Shown in pieces: positions 1-11,451 of a stretch of DNA of 64,000 nucleotides. The DNA lies in NCBI RefSeq assembly GCF_900090205.1, contig NZ_LT607802.1, forward strand, positions 160,722 to 224,721, in the 5' to 3' direction. The stretch is from Vogesella sp. LIG4 (lineage in GTDB: Bacteria; Pseudomonadota; Gammaproteobacteria; Burkholderiales; Chromobacteriaceae). Position numbers and translations under genes: made by a program. The stretch's first letter is position 1, and every line of letters starts with the position of its first letter. The notes beneath the pieces are model-generated. The model was not told where the DNA came from. It did no database searches and saw nothing but the letters and a program-made list of their open reading frames with translations.

Positions 1-51
1 GTAGAAATGACCAGTACCAGCGGTCGATTCCAGTTTGATCTTGTCGCGCAT
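1..51 (-). CDS. rpmG: 50S ribosomal protein L33, N-terminal part (runs off the window)
   Basis: Only the first 17 codons are present on the minus strand, starting with ATG at 51. They read MRDKIKLESTAGTGHFY, which is the typical N-terminus of bacterial L33, a small protein of the large ribosomal subunit near the E site. It lies 34 bases downstream of rpmB in the same direction, the conserved rpmB-rpmG pair. The rest of the gene is outside the window, so completeness cannot be judged. Confidence 0.93.
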   Translation of the reverse strand, partial: MRDKIKLESTAGTGHFY

Positions 52-85
52 GGCTTATTCCCTTAAAGAGCTGTCGGTCGACTGA

Positions 86-319
86 TTACAGTTCGCCGCG
101 AGCACGCAGGTCGGCCAGAACGGCATCGATACCTACTTTGTCGATGGTACGCAGAGCAGCGTTGGAGATGCGCAGGCGCACCCAACGGTTTTCGCTCTCT
201 ACCCAGAACTTGCGGTACTGCAGGTTCGGCAGAAAACGACGCTTGGTCTTGTTATTGGCGTGGGACACATTGTTCCCGGTCATCGGACGCTTGCCGGTGA
301 CTTTGCAAACACGCGCCAT
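86..319 (-). CDS. rpmB: 50S ribosomal protein L28
   Basis: The 77-residue product begins [20 protein letters not shown] and has the basic, Asn/Lys/Arg-rich composition and length (77-78 aa) of L28, a component of the large ribosomal subunit. The N-terminal motif with the cysteine and the TGKRP turn is diagnostic. A purine-rich stretch (GGGAGTGA) precedes the ATG at 319. It is the first gene of an rpmB-rpmG operon; the conserved gene order makes the assignment very safe. Confidence 0.97.
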   Translation of the reverse strand: MARVCKVTGKRPMTGNNVSHANNKTKRRFLPNLQYRKFWVESENRWVRLRISNAALRTIDKVGIDAVLADLRARGEL

Positions 320-354
320 GGTGAGTCACTCCCAAAAGCCGGTATAAAGAAACA

Positions 355-384
355 TTTATACCATAAATTAACGCCGCAGCACAA
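355..384 (-). promoter_or_regulatory. Possible rpmB promoter
   Basis: Reading the minus strand, TTGTGC (384-379) and TATAAA (360-355) are separated by 18 bases and lie about 40 bases upstream of the rpmB start. The -10 element is embedded in a perfect inverted repeat at 341-362 (GGTATAAA, six-base spacer, TTTATACC). The dyad could be an operator or an RNA hairpin in the leader. The assignment rests on hexamer similarity only. Confidence 0.35.
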
Positions 385-617
385 GCTTTGACAGGCAAGC
401 GAAAGCGCCTGCAAGCAAGCAGGCGGCGTCAGGTTTCACAGAAAGGCGGCATGATACCGAAAGCGGCGGCAGTGCGCAGCAAAAAACCGCATACTGCATG
501 CCACCTGGCAGCACATCATTACAAATACACTGGCAAATCAACAACCTGCGGCGCAACACCCTGCAACCAACACGCCACAGGCGGTAAGATTCCGTAGCAA
601 AGCGTGCGGCGCCCCCA

Positions 618-646
618 TTCAAAAACCGGGGCGTTGCTGTTAGAAT
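618..646 (+). promoter_or_regulatory. Possible pyrG promoter
   Basis: TTCAAA (618-623) and TAGAAT (641-646) are spaced by exactly 17 bases, ending 27 bases before the pyrG ATG. Only the hexamers and the position support it. Confidence 0.4.
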
Positions 647-661
647 CCCGGATTCTCATAG

Positions 662-2314
<1,653 letters not shown>

Positions 2315-2346
2315 GCAGGCAGCCATTGTCAGCCCGTCTGACCAAA

Positions 2347-2395
2347 GTTGGCCGCAAGGTGGCGAAGCGCGAGCTTCGCGGCCAATGCGGCCAAC
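2347..2395. repeat. Inverted pair of the GTTGGCCGCA word between pyrG and kdsA
   Basis: GTTGGCCGCA at 2347-2356 faces its complement TGCGGCCAAC at 2386-2395. Between them is a second perfect dyad, GCGAAGC-gcga-GCTTCGC (2362-2379). The RNA could fold into a tall composite hairpin in the 102-base gap between pyrG and kdsA. No T-run follows, so it is more likely a pause, attenuator or processing site than a strong intrinsic terminator. Confidence 0.7.
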
Positions 2396-2416
2396 CTTGT
2401 CTTGAAAGGACACACC

Positions 2417-3268
2417 ATGAAACTTGCCGGATTTGAAGTCGGCCTCGACCAGCCGCTGTTCCTGATCGCCGGCCCCTGCGTGATCGAAAGCGAGCAGATG
2501 GCGCTGGATACCGCTGGCGCGCTCAAGGAAATCACCCAGGAACTGGGCATCAACTTCATCTACAAGTCGAGCTTCGACAAGGCCAACCGCTCGTCCGGCA
2601 AGTCCTTCCGCGGCTTCGGCATGGAAGAAGGCCTGCGCATCCTGGCGGAAGTGAAACGCCAGATCGGCGTGCCGGTACTCACCGACATCCATACCGAAGA
2701 GCAAGTGCCGCACGTGGCAGCGGTGGTGGATGTGCTGCAGACCCCGGCCTTCCTCGCCCGCCAGACCGACTTCATCCGCGCCGTGGCGCAAAGCGGCAAG
2801 CCGGTGAACATCAAGAAGGGCCAGTTCATGGCACCGGGCGACATGAAGCACGTCATCGACAAGGCGCGCGATGCCGCCATCGAAGCCGGCCTGGACCCGA
2901 ACAGCTTCATGGCCTGCGAACGCGGCGCCTCCTTCGGCTACAACAACCTGGTGTCCGACATGCGCAGCCTGGCGATCATGCGCGAGACCAACTGCCCGGT
3001 GGTATTCGATGCCACCCACTCGGTACAGCTGCCGGGCGGCCAGGGCACCAGCTCCGGCGGCCAGCGCGAATTCGTGCCGGTACTGGCGCGTGCCGCGGTA
3101 GCCGCCGGCGTGGCCGGCCTGTTCATGGAAACCCACCCCAACCCGCCCTGCGCGCTGTCCGACGGCCCCAATGCCTGGCCGCTGCCGCGCATGAAGGAGC
3201 TGCTCACCACCCTGGTGGCGCTGGACCGACTGGTAAAAGCGCAACCGCTGGCCGAGCTTTCGCTGTAA
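2417..3268 (+). CDS. kdsA: 3-deoxy-8-phosphooctulonate synthase (KDO-8-phosphate synthase)
   Basis: This enzyme condenses phosphoenolpyruvate with arabinose 5-phosphate to KDO-8-phosphate, the precursor of the lipopolysaccharide inner-core sugar. I chose ATG 2417 ([20 protein letters not shown]), preceded by AAAGGA, giving 283 residues; an in-frame upstream extension lacks homology. Conserved blocks include [18 protein letters not shown], the Lys/Asp-rich TDIHTEEQ, and [10 protein letters not shown]. The Cys in the GPC loop, where metal-independent enzymes carry Asn, suggests the metal-dependent class; this is inferred from one residue pattern. Next genes are eno and ftsB. Confidence 0.96.
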   Translation: MKLAGFEVGLDQPLFLIAGPCVIESEQMALDTAGALKEITQELGINFIYKSSFDKANRSSGKSFRGFGMEEGLRILAEVKRQIGVPVLTDIHTEEQVPHVAAVVDVLQTPAFLARQTDFIRAVAQSGKPVNIKKGQFMAPGDMKHVIDKARDAAIEAGLDPNSFMACERGASFGYNNLVSDMRSLAIMRETNCPVVFDATHSVQLPGGQGTSSGGQREFVPVLARAAVAAGVAGLFMETHPNPPCALSDGPNAWPLPRMKELLTTLVALDRLVKAQPLAELSL

Positions 3269-3353
3269 CAGGTTGACTCCACGGCCAGCCTGTTTCAAGG
3301 TTGGCCGCACCGAACCCCGGTTTATCCAACTTAGAAATCTAAAGGGAACTTAG

Positions 3354-4637
<1,284 letters not shown>

Positions 4638-4639
4638 TC

Positions 4640-4939
4640 ATGAAACGCCTGACCCTGCTGCTCATCCTGCTGCTTGCCGCATTGCAATGGCCATTATGGC
4701 TGGGCAAGGGCAGCTGGCTCAGGGTCTGGCAACTCGACAAACAGGTTGAGGAACAACATGCGGCCAACCAGCAACTGGTTGGCCGCAACACCGCGCTGGA
4801 CGCCGAAGTGCGTGATCTAAAACAAGGAACCGCGGCAATTGAAGAGCGCGCCCGCAACGAACTTGGCATGATCAAGCAAGGTGAGGTATTTTTCCAACTT
4901 CTTGATCCGTCTCACCCTCCCGGACCAGCCCCGCACTGA
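4640..4939 (+). CDS. ftsB: Cell division protein FtsB
   Basis: FtsB is a small bitopic inner-membrane protein that joins FtsL and FtsQ in the divisome. The 99-residue product has a short cytoplasmic start (MKR), one hydrophobic helix (about residues 4-21) and a periplasmic coiled coil (about 28-70), then the family motif [18 protein letters not shown]. The eno-ftsB order is the classic context. An inverted pair of the dispersed repeat lies inside the coiled-coil codons at 4759-4787, encoding [10 protein letters not shown], so the gene tolerates a hairpin-forming insertion of the word. Confidence 0.94.
   Translation: MKRLTLLLILLLAALQWPLWLGKGSWLRVWQLDKQVEEQHAANQQLVGRNTALDAEVRDLKQGTAAIEERARNELGMIKQGEVFFQLLDPSHPPGPAPH
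4759..4787. repeat. Inverted pair of the GTTGGCCGCA word inside ftsB
   Basis: TGCGGCCAAC (4759-4768) and GTTGGCCGCA (4778-4787) face each other with a nine-base spacer, within the FtsB coiled-coil coding region. This is the only one of five close inverted pairs in the window that lies within a gene. Confidence 0.75.
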
Positions 4940-5015
4940 CAGGCGTTGACGGGAAGCGGACCACAAGCGATAACGACAAAACATGGTTGGTAAAAAAGGC
5001 TCCAGGGTCTGGTCC

Positions 5016-6797
5016 ATGACGATGCACAATCCGATCGACACCGCGCGTGAAACGCTCAAACAGCTCACGCTGCGCAAACTCCTCCCCACACCAGACAATT
5101 TCGAACGCCTGTACTGCGAGATTGCCGGCGTAGAGCCGGAAAGCCAGAAAAGCAAGCTGGCGGAACTGCTGTTCAACGCCTTTGAAAAGCTGCCGGTCAC
5201 CGACAGCAGCTACAAGATCGCCCTCACCAAACTGCGCAAGGCCATCCAGGATGAAAAATGGGAACTGGTGCCGCAACTGGTGATGGATCTTTCGGTACTG
5301 CACCAGCGCAGCCGTGAACTGAACCAGCACTGGGGCTCGCTGATCCTCGACCTGATCAAGGCCTGGGATACCCGCAACCCGGAGATGGGACAGCGCTACA
5401 AGCAATCCGCGCTGGAACGGGTAGTGGCTACCTTCGGCAACAACCCGCAGGAACTCAATGACAAGCTGGGCAACCTGGTCAAGAACTGGCTGCAGCCGGA
5501 GATGCCGGCAGCAGCAGCCGAACCGCCCGGCAGCACGAGCAGCGACACTGCCGCGGCTGAAGCCCCCGCCGGCAGCGCGTCTGCGGCCAACGACAGCTCC
5601 GCCTGGCGCGATGTGCTGGAATACGCGCTGCGCTACGGCATCGCCCCTCGCCTGCTGCACTACCCCGACCTGCTGCCGCAGCTGGAAGAAGTGCAGCTGC
5701 AGCTCAAGGATTGCAGCACCGATAGCCAGCTCACCGAATTCTTCCCGAAACTGCGCAGCTTCCTGATTCGCCTGGAACTGCTGTCGCAGGAAGACGAGCG
5801 CCTGGTTGCCGGCCTCGCCAACCTGATGCGGCTGATGCTGCAGAATGTCGCCGAGCTTAACCGCGGCGACAGCTACCTGGTAGGCCAGATCAGCAGCCTG
5901 CAGGCCATCCTGGCGCAGCCCAATATCTCGATCCAGCACATCTATCACCTGGAATCGAGCCTGAAGGAAGTCATCCACAAGCAGGGCTCGCTGCGCAGCT
6001 CGCTGGACGAAGCCACCGATTCGCTGCGCGCACTGCTGGACACCTTCCTCAGCAAGCTGTCACTGATGAGCAGCGGCACCGGCCAGTTCCAGCAGCGCCT
6101 GCGCGAACACAGCGAACGCATCCGCGCCGCCCACGACGGCGAAGCGCTGAACGGCATCATGCAGGACCTGCTGCATGACACCGCCAGCATGCAGGACAAC
6201 CTGCAAAGCTCGCAGCAGGAGCTGCAGGGTGCCAAGCAGGAAGTGGAATCGGCCCAGTCGCGCATCCGCGAACTGGAGAATGCACTGGAAGCGGCCAGCG
6301 CCAAGATCAAGGAAGACCAGCTCACCGGCGCCTACAACCGCCGCGGGCTGGAAGAACACTTCACCCGCGAGATCAGCCGCGCCGAGCGCAGCGGCCAGCC
6401 GCTGTCGGTGGCACTGCTGGACGTGGACAACTTCAAGCAGGTCAACGACAGCTTCGGCCACCTCACCGGCGACAATGTGCTGAAGTACCTGGTGGACATG
6501 ATCCGCCACAGCGTGCGCGCCTCGGACATCGTCGGCCGTTTCGGTGGCGAGGAATTCATCGTGCTGCTGCCGGACACCGCCGCCGCGGAAGCGGTGGACC
6601 TGATGCAGCGCCTGCAGCGCGAGCTGACCAAGAACTTCTTCCTGACAGGCAGCGAAAAACTGGTGGTGACCTTCAGCGCCGGCGTGGCGGAATGGCACCG
6701 CGGCGAGCAGGATATCGACGTGATCGAACGCGCCGACCGCGTGATGTACCAGGCCAAGCTGGCCGGCAAGAACCGCACGCTATCCGCCGAATCCTGA
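5016..6797 (+). CDS. Diguanylate cyclase with N-terminal helical region
   Basis: The product is a predicted cytosolic diguanylate cyclase making c-di-GMP from two GTP. I place the start at ATG 5016 (or 5022) because MHNPIDTARETLKQL begins the recognisable region and CAGGG lies eight bases upstream; an in-frame ATG at 4983 would add 11 residues. An N-terminal helical region with PTPDNFERLY (about 1-150) is followed by a low-complexity Ala/Pro linker (about 170-195), a helical/coiled-coil part (about 330-430) and a C-terminal GGDEF domain. The active-site motif is GGEEF (about 510-514), and RASD five residues upstream forms a canonical inhibitory I-site, suggesting product feedback. No transmembrane segment or known sensor domain is visible. 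Confidence 0.88.
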   Translation: MTMHNPIDTARETLKQLTLRKLLPTPDNFERLYCEIAGVEPESQKSKLAELLFNAFEKLPVTDSSYKIALTKLRKAIQDEKWELVPQLVMDLSVLHQRSRELNQHWGSLILDLIKAWDTRNPEMGQRYKQSALERVVATFGNNPQELNDKLGNLVKNWLQPEMPAAAAEPPGSTSSDTAAAEAPAGSASAANDSSAWRDVLEYALRYGIAPRLLHYPDLLPQLEEVQLQLKDCSTDSQLTEFFPKLRSFLIRLELLSQEDERLVAGLANLMRLMLQNVAELNRGDSYLVGQISSLQAILAQPNISIQHIYHLESSLKEVIHKQGSLRSSLDEATDSLRALLDTFLSKLSLMSSGTGQFQQRLREHSERIRAAHDGEALNGIMQDLLHDTASMQDNLQSSQQELQGAKQEVESAQSRIRELENALEAASAKIKEDQLTGAYNRRGLEEHFTREISRAERSGQPLSVALLDVDNFKQVNDSFGHLTGDNVLKYLVDMIRHSVRASDIVGRFGGEEFIVLLPDTAAAEAVDLMQRLQRELTKNFFLTGSEKLVVTFSAGVAEWHRGEQDIDVIERADRVMYQAKLAGKNRTLSAES

Positions 6798-6819
6798 GCC
6801 GGCGGCAACGGCAAACAAA

Positions 6820-6843
6820 AACGGGGCAACAGCCCCGTTTTTT
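6820..6843. terminator. Bidirectional intrinsic terminator
   Basis: AACGGGGC (6820-6827), loop AACA, GCCCCGTT (6832-6839), followed by T residues on the + strand and preceded by A residues. It serves the diguanylate cyclase gene on + and rnfH on -. Confidence 0.88.
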
Positions 6844-6859
6844 CATTTGCCGGCGCTAC

Positions 6860-7171
6860 TCAGTCGCCGCCCTTCTTCATCGCCTTGCCGGCCTCGGCCC
6901 GCTGGCGGCGCACCGCCTTCGGGTCCGCCTGCAGCGGGCGGTAGATTTCCACCCGGTCGCGTGCGCGCAGCACGGTGTCCGGCTGCACCGCCTTGCCGAA
7001 GATACCCAGCTTCAGCGCCGCCATATCGATTTCGGCAAACTCTGCGGCCAACCCTGACTGCGCCACGGCCTGCACGGCGGTGGTACCGGGCGCCACCTGC
7101 AGCGCCACGATCTTCTGCCGGCCCGGCAGCGCGAACGCCACCTCCACCGGGATATGCTCAGTCGTCGCCAT
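6860..7171 (-). CDS. rnfH: RnfH family ubiquitin-like protein (RatB)
   Basis: The 103-residue protein starts MATTEHIPVEVAFALPGRQ and contains GIFGKAVQPDTVLRARDRVEIYRPL, typical of the RnfH/UPF0125 family with a beta-grasp, ubiquitin-like fold. Its biochemical role is not established; the gene is called ratB where it is paired with ratA. The chosen ATG (7171) overlaps the 3' end of ratA by 14 bases, indicating translational coupling. The basic tail after residue 85 (KAVRRQRAEAGKAMKKGG) looks disordered. One repeat copy lies in the coding sequence at 7043-7052. Confidence 0.9.
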   Translation of the reverse strand: MATTEHIPVEVAFALPGRQKIVALQVAPGTTAVQAVAQSGLAAEFAEIDMAALKLGIFGKAVQPDTVLRARDRVEIYRPLQADPKAVRRQRAEAGKAMKKGGD

Positions 7172-7595
7172 AGACACGATCCGCCTCCTTGATGAAGGCA
7201 TCCACCAGCGTGCCGGAAATATGGCCGAATACCGGGCCGATAATGGTTTCCAGGATCTTGCTGGAGAACTGGTAGCTCAGGCGGAACTCCACCTTGCAGC
7301 CGAAATCGCCCAGCGCATGGAAATGCCAGCGCCCTTCCAGGTGCTGGAACGGGCCATCCACCAATTCCATGATGATGGCGCCGTACGGCTCGTTGCGGTT
7401 GCGGGTGGTGAAATGCTGCTTCACCTTCAGGTAATCGATATGCAGGCTGGCCACCAGCTGGTCGCCGTCGCGCTCGTGCTCCTCGGCCCTGGCGCACCAC
7501 GGCAGGAAGCGCGGATAGTGGGTTACATCATCCACCAGCCGGAACATCTGCTCCGGGGTGTGCGCCACCAGGACGCTCTTCTCGATGACATGCAT
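7158..7595 (-). CDS. ratA: RatA/Coq10-type START-domain protein
   Basis: The 145-residue product (MHVIEKSVLVAHTPEQMFRL, then VDDVTHYPRFLPWC) is a single-domain START/SRPBCC protein of the RatA and Coq10 family. E. coli RatA was reported to interfere with 70S ribosome assembly, while Coq10 homologues bind ubiquinone; which role applies here is not decidable from sequence. It is the first gene of a ratA-rnfH pair divergent from smpB, the usual arrangement in beta- and gammaproteobacteria. It is a solitary housekeeping pair rather than a classical toxin-antitoxin module. Confidence 0.92.
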   Translation of the reverse strand: MHVIEKSVLVAHTPEQMFRLVDDVTHYPRFLPWCARAEEHERDGDQLVASLHIDYLKVKQHFTTRNRNEPYGAIIMELVDGPFQHLEGRWHFHALGDFGCKVEFRLSYQFSSKILETIIGPVFGHISGTLVDAFIKEADRVYGDD

Positions 7596-7684
7596 GCTGA
7601 AACGGTGCTAGGGAAAGCACGAAGGGTACACAATCGCCCAGCCCGGCGGCAAGCCGCCAGATCAAGCCCATGAATTTGCAGCGC

Positions 7685-7713
7685 TTTGGCGAATGCGCCC
7701 GTTCTGCTAAAAT
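7685..7713 (+). promoter_or_regulatory. Possible smpB promoter
   Basis: TTTGGC (7685-7690) and TAAAAT (7708-7713) with a 17-base spacer lie 33 bases before the smpB ATG, in the ratA-smpB divergent gap. Confidence 0.45.
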
Positions 7714-7746
7714 GCGCGATTCCCTGCAATACCTGCCTTGGACCCC

Positions 7747-8193
7747 ATGAGCATCGTCGACAACCGCAAAGCCTTTCACGACTACTTCATCGAGGAGCAG
7801 CTCGAAGCCGGCCTGATGCTGGAAGGCTGGGAGGTCAAGGCGATCCGCGCCGGCCGCGTACAGCTGAAAGAAAGCTACGTCATCTACCGCGACGGCGCCT
7901 TCTACCTGTTCGGCTGCCACATCACCCCGCTGCAGTCTGCCTCCACCCACGTTCACCCCGACCCGGTACGCACCCGCAAGCTGTTGCTGAACCAGCATGA
8001 GATCAGCCGCCTGATCGGCAAGGTGGAACGCGCCGGCTACACCATGGTGGCACTCAACCTGCACTACAGCAAAGGCAATATCAAGGCCGACATCGGCCTG
8101 GCCAAGGGCAAGAAGCAGCACGACAAGCGCGAAAGCGAAAAAGAACGCGAATGGCAGCGCGAGAAACAGCGCCTGATGCGCGGCAAGGTGTAA
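7747..8193 (+). CDS. smpB: SsrA-binding protein SmpB
   Basis: SmpB binds tmRNA and is required for trans-translation rescue of stalled ribosomes. The ATG at 7747 ([18 protein letters not shown]) gives 148 residues; a TTG three codons upstream is possible but less likely. Family blocks are present: [18 protein letters not shown], the C-terminal [18 protein letters not shown] and a basic tail that inserts into the mRNA channel. The following small membrane-protein gene begins two bases after its stop codon, suggesting co-transcription. Confidence 0.96.
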   Translation: MSIVDNRKAFHDYFIEEQLEAGLMLEGWEVKAIRAGRVQLKESYVIYRDGAFYLFGCHITPLQSASTHVHPDPVRTRKLLLNQHEISRLIGKVERAGYTMVALNLHYSKGNIKADIGLAKGKKQHDKRESEKEREWQREKQRLMRGKV

Positions 8194-8195
8194 GC

Positions 8196-8531
8196 ATGAA
8201 ACCGAGCATCGTCCAACCCATCCTGCTGATCATCCTGGGCGCCCTGTGGCTGCTCAAGAGCACCGCGCTGCTGCCGGAAACCTCCATCCTGCTCGCCCTG
8301 CTGCTGGCCGCCGCCGGCGTGATACTGGGCCTGCTGGACGGGCTGACCAAGTCCACCGTGGTCAGCAGCCCGATGCTGGTCTACGCCGGTGCCGCCATTT
8401 ACCTGTATGACCACTATTTCGTGCGCTTCAGCCACGTTGCCGCCTTCGGCATGATGCTGCTGGGCATATTGCTGCTGCTCGCCCGCAGCGACCGCATACC
8501 GGAGCGCCGGCTGCCACGCCGCCGCACCTGA
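8196..8531 (+). CDS. Small integral membrane protein of unknown function
   Basis: The 111-residue product is almost entirely hydrophobic, with about four predicted membrane helices (around 8-20, 27-47, 58-76 and 86-102) and a basic C-terminal tail (RSDRIPERRLPRRRT), suggesting a cytoplasmic C-terminus. The first helix resembles the short two-helix units of LiaI/LiaF-type or DUF5668 proteins, but I would not name it on that basis. It begins two bases after smpB and ends 63 bases before guaA, so it is probably transcribed with both. Confidence 0.7.
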   Translation: MKPSIVQPILLIILGALWLLKSTALLPETSILLALLLAAAGVILGLLDGLTKSTVVSSPMLVYAGAAIYLYDHYFVRFSHVAAFGMMLLGILLLLARSDRIPERRLPRRRT

Positions 8532-8594
8532 CAAGACACCGTATTCAAAATGACACCGGCCAACCCCAGCCGGTTAATACACGCAAGGACTGCC

Positions 8595-10172
8595 ATGGAC
8601 AAAATCCTCATCCTCGACTTCGGCTCCCAGGTCAGCCAGCTGATCGCCCGCCGCGTGCGCGAAGCCCACGTCTACTGCGAGCTGCACCCGTTCGACATGC
8701 CCATCGACGAGATCCGCGCGTTCAACCCCAAGGCCATCATCCTGTCCGGCGGCCCCAACTCGGTATACGAATCCGACTACCAGGCCGACCAACAGGTATT
8801 CGCGCTGGGCGTACCGGTACTGGGCATCTGCTACGGCATGCAGTTCATGGCGCAGAGCCTGGGCGGCAAGGTGGAAGCCGGCGACAAGCGTGAATTCGGC
8901 TACGCCGAAATCCAGGCCCGCCACCACTCCAAGATCCTGGAAGGCCTGCAGGACCGCGTGGACGATGCCGGCAACGGCTTCCTCGACGTATGGATGAGCC
9001 ACGGCGACAAGGTTACCTCGCTGCCGGCCGGCTTCCATGTCATCGCCGAGACCCCGTCCTGCCCGGTGGCCGCCATGGCCGATGAGGACCGCGGCTTCTA
9101 CGCCGTGCAGTTCCACCCGGAAGTGACCCACACCAAGCGCGGCACCGAGATGCTGCACCGCTTCGTGCTGCACGTGGCCGGCGCCAAGCCGTCCTGGACC
9201 ATGCCGAACTACATCGAGGAAGCGATCCAGAAGATCCGCGACCAGGTGGGCGACGAGGAAGTCATCCTCGGCCTGTCCGGCGGCGTGGATTCCTCGGTGG
9301 CTGCAGCGCTGATTCACCGCGCCATCGGTGAACAGCTCACCTGCGTCTTCGTCGACCACGGCCTGCTGCGCCTGAACGAAGGCAAGATGGTGATGGAAAT
9401 GTTCGCGCAGAACCTGGGCGTGAAAGTGATCCGGGTTGATGCCAGCGAACAGTTCATGGGCAAGCTGGCCGGCGAGACCGACCCGGAGAAGAAGCGCAAG
9501 ATCATCGGCGCCGAATTCGTGGAAGTGTTCCAGCGTGAATCCGGCAAGCTGACCAACGCCAAGTGGCTGGCACAGGGCACCATCTACCCGGACGTGATCG
9601 AATCCGCCGGCGCCAAGACCAAGAAGGCGCACGCGATCAAGAGCCACCACAACGTGGGCGGCCTGCCGGAAGACATGAACCTCAAGCTGCTGGAGCCGCT
9701 GCGCGACCTGTTCAAGGACGAAGTACGCCAGCTGGGCGTGGCGCTGGGCCTGCCGCACGACATGGTGTACCGCCACCCGTTCCCGGGCCCGGGCCTGGGC
9801 GTGCGCATACTGGGTGAAGTGAAGATGGAATACGCCGAGCTGCTGCGCCGCGCCGACGCCATCTTCATTGAAGAACTGCGTGGCACCGTGGATGAAGCCA
9901 CCGGCAAGAACTGGTACGACCTCACCAGCCAGGCCTTTGCCGTATTCCTGCCGGTGAAATCGGTAGGCGTGATGGGCGACGGCCGCACCTACGACTACGT
10001 GGTGGCACTGCGCGCGGTAATCACCAGCGACTTCATGACCGCACACTGGGCCGAACTGCCGTACAGCCTGCTGGGCAAGGTATCCAACCGCATCATCAAC
10101 GAAGTGCGCGGCATCAACCGCGTGGTCTACGATGTGAGCGGCAAGCCACCGGCAACCATCGAGTGGGAATAA
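8595..10172 (+). CDS. guaA: GMP synthase (glutamine-hydrolysing)
   Basis: GuaA converts XMP to GMP using glutamine and ATP, the last step of guanine nucleotide synthesis. ATG 8595 ([20 protein letters not shown]) gives 525 residues, the E. coli length. The amidotransferase domain has GICYGMQ (Cys79) and QFHPEV; the ATP-pyrophosphatase domain starts around 205 with the P-loop GLSGGVDSS; the C-terminal dimerisation domain ends [11 protein letters not shown] strong terminator follows. No copy of the dispersed repeat occurs in or near it. Confidence 0.98.
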   Translation: MDKILILDFGSQVSQLIARRVREAHVYCELHPFDMPIDEIRAFNPKAIILSGGPNSVYESDYQADQQVFALGVPVLGICYGMQFMAQSLGGKVEAGDKREFGYAEIQARHHSKILEGLQDRVDDAGNGFLDVWMSHGDKVTSLPAGFHVIAETPSCPVAAMADEDRGFYAVQFHPEVTHTKRGTEMLHRFVLHVAGAKPSWTMPNYIEEAIQKIRDQVGDEEVILGLSGGVDSSVAAALIHRAIGEQLTCVFVDHGLLRLNEGKMVMEMFAQNLGVKVIRVDASEQFMGKLAGETDPEKKRKIIGAEFVEVFQRESGKLTNAKWLAQGTIYPDVIESAGAKTKKAHAIKSHHNVGGLPEDMNLKLLEPLRDLFKDEVRQLGVALGLPHDMVYRHPFPGPGLGVRILGEVKMEYAELLRRADAIFIEELRGTVDEATGKNWYDLTSQAFAVFLPVKSVGVMGDGRTYDYVVALRAVITSDFMTAHWAELPYSLLGKVSNRIINEVRGINRVVYDVSGKPPATIEWE

Positions 10173-10207
10173 AAGTTGTTATCTGACAACAGCTTAGACA
10201 GCACAAC

Positions 10208-10235
10208 AGGGCCGGCGTATTGCCGGCCCTTTTTA
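10208..10235 (+). terminator. Intrinsic terminator after guaA
   Basis: AGGGCCGGC (10208-10216), loop GTATT, GCCGGCCCT (10222-10230), then TTTTT. A perfect nine-base stem. Confidence 0.9.
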
Positions 10236-10344
10236 CATTCATCGCGACCTGAACCACGTTCTGACAGCTTAAAAACGGGCCTCTGATGGTCACAAAATGG
10301 TCAGAGTCGGCCCACCTCGCGAGGCCCCCCTCATGCTGCCCCGG

Positions 10345-11241
10345 CTAGGAACCCTCCACGGATCGATTGCTCGTTTCGCCGGCCGCTTCCCTCAGTATCC
10401 AGCTATGGAACAGCTGCATGGCCGGCGACATGGGTCTTGATTTCAACCACGTCAGCCAGTAGCTGCCGGCTTTCACTTCCATCTCGAACGGACAAACGAG
10501 AAGTCCTGCCTGCAGTTCCCGCACGAACATTCCGGGTGGAGCCAAAGCGACGCCCGCACCTTGTACTGCCGCTTCCACCATCAGCCGGGACGAATCAAAG
10601 ACTGGGCCATTCATCGTCCACGGCGCCAGCCCGGCAGCGGCAAACCAGGCAATCCAGTCGTCAACGCGATACGAGCGCAGCAGTATTTCCCTTGCCAGGT
10701 CGGGCGGCTCGGAAAGTCGTCTTGCAATCTCCGGCGCGCACAGCACCGCAAGCGGCGCATCGAGCAGTAAGGCATTGTGTGTTGCAGGCCAGAGCCCCTC
10801 GCCGAAACGGATCGCAAAATCGAGCCCCTCAGATGCCAGATCAACGAGATTGTTATGAGTGAGCAGTCGCAACTCGACGAAGGGATGCAGCTCCCTGAAC
10901 CGTTTCAGCCGCGGCATCAGCCAACCGACGGCAAATGTGCCCACCACGCCAACCGTCAACACCTCGTGGAAATTCCCTCCCTCGAATTGCTTCAGTACGG
11001 CTTCGATACGGCCGAAAGCATCACTCAGCACCGGCAACAAGGCGCGGCCCTCGTCAGTCAAGCCCAGGCCACGCGGCAGCCGCTTGAACAGGGGCATCCC
11101 CAGGCGTTCTTCGAGCGTCCGCACCTGCTGGCTGACTGCCGCCTGCGTGACGTTGAGCTCCAGCGCGGCGCGAGTAAAACTGAGATGTCGCGCTGACGCT
11201 TCGAATGCTCGAAGCGCGTTAAGTGGTAGATAAGTACGCAT
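10345..11241 (-). CDS. ampR: AmpR-type LysR regulator
   Basis: The 298-residue protein from ATG 11241 starts MRTYLPLNALRAFEASARHL, the signature of AmpR/GcvA-like LysR regulators; the N-terminal winged HTH spans about 7-65 (ALELNVTQAAVSQQVRTLEE) and the rest is the effector-binding domain. AmpR proteins sense muropeptides from peptidoglycan recycling and control the divergent beta-lactamase gene, the arrangement seen here. Longer in-frame starts exist but lack homology. The naming rests on family resemblance plus context; a close GcvA-like paralogue cannot be excluded. The 10.3-12.6 kb pair contains no copy of the repeat. Confidence 0.85.
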   Translation of the reverse strand: MRTYLPLNALRAFEASARHLSFTRAALELNVTQAAVSQQVRTLEERLGMPLFKRLPRGLGLTDEGRALLPVLSDAFGRIEAVLKQFEGGNFHEVLTVGVVGTFAVGWLMPRLKRFRELHPFVELRLLTHNNLVDLASEGLDFAIRFGEGLWPATHNALLLDAPLAVLCAPEIARRLSEPPDLAREILLRSYRVDDWIAWFAAAGLAPWTMNGPVFDSSRLMVEAAVQGAGVALAPPGMFVRELQAGLLVCPFEMEVKAGSYWLTWLKSRPMSPAMQLFHSWILREAAGETSNRSVEGS

Positions 11242-11286
11242 GCCGCTCACACCATAGATTTTCTTTACCCTGCAGCAAATTATCCT

Positions 11287-11303
11287 CGATTGCCAAGCAA
11301 TCG
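11287..11303. promoter_or_regulatory. Candidate LysR-type operator in the ampR-ampC gap
   Basis: CGATTGC-caa-GCAATCG is a perfect seven-base dyad in the 210-base gap between the divergent regulator and beta-lactamase genes. Interrupted dyads in this position are typical of LysR-type sites, although the spacing does not match a strict T-N11-A box. Confidence 0.4.
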
Positions 11304-11451
11304 GGAGATGACGGATATTCCTCACTCGACAAGGGCTTCGCACAGATGACATCCGGCGGGGTGATGCATCCAGAGGCAAAGCTAGCTTATACGAGCCGCT
11401 GTCTGACCGAATAGCCTCAACCAGCAATAGAAATTGAAGGAAATCCCAGGA

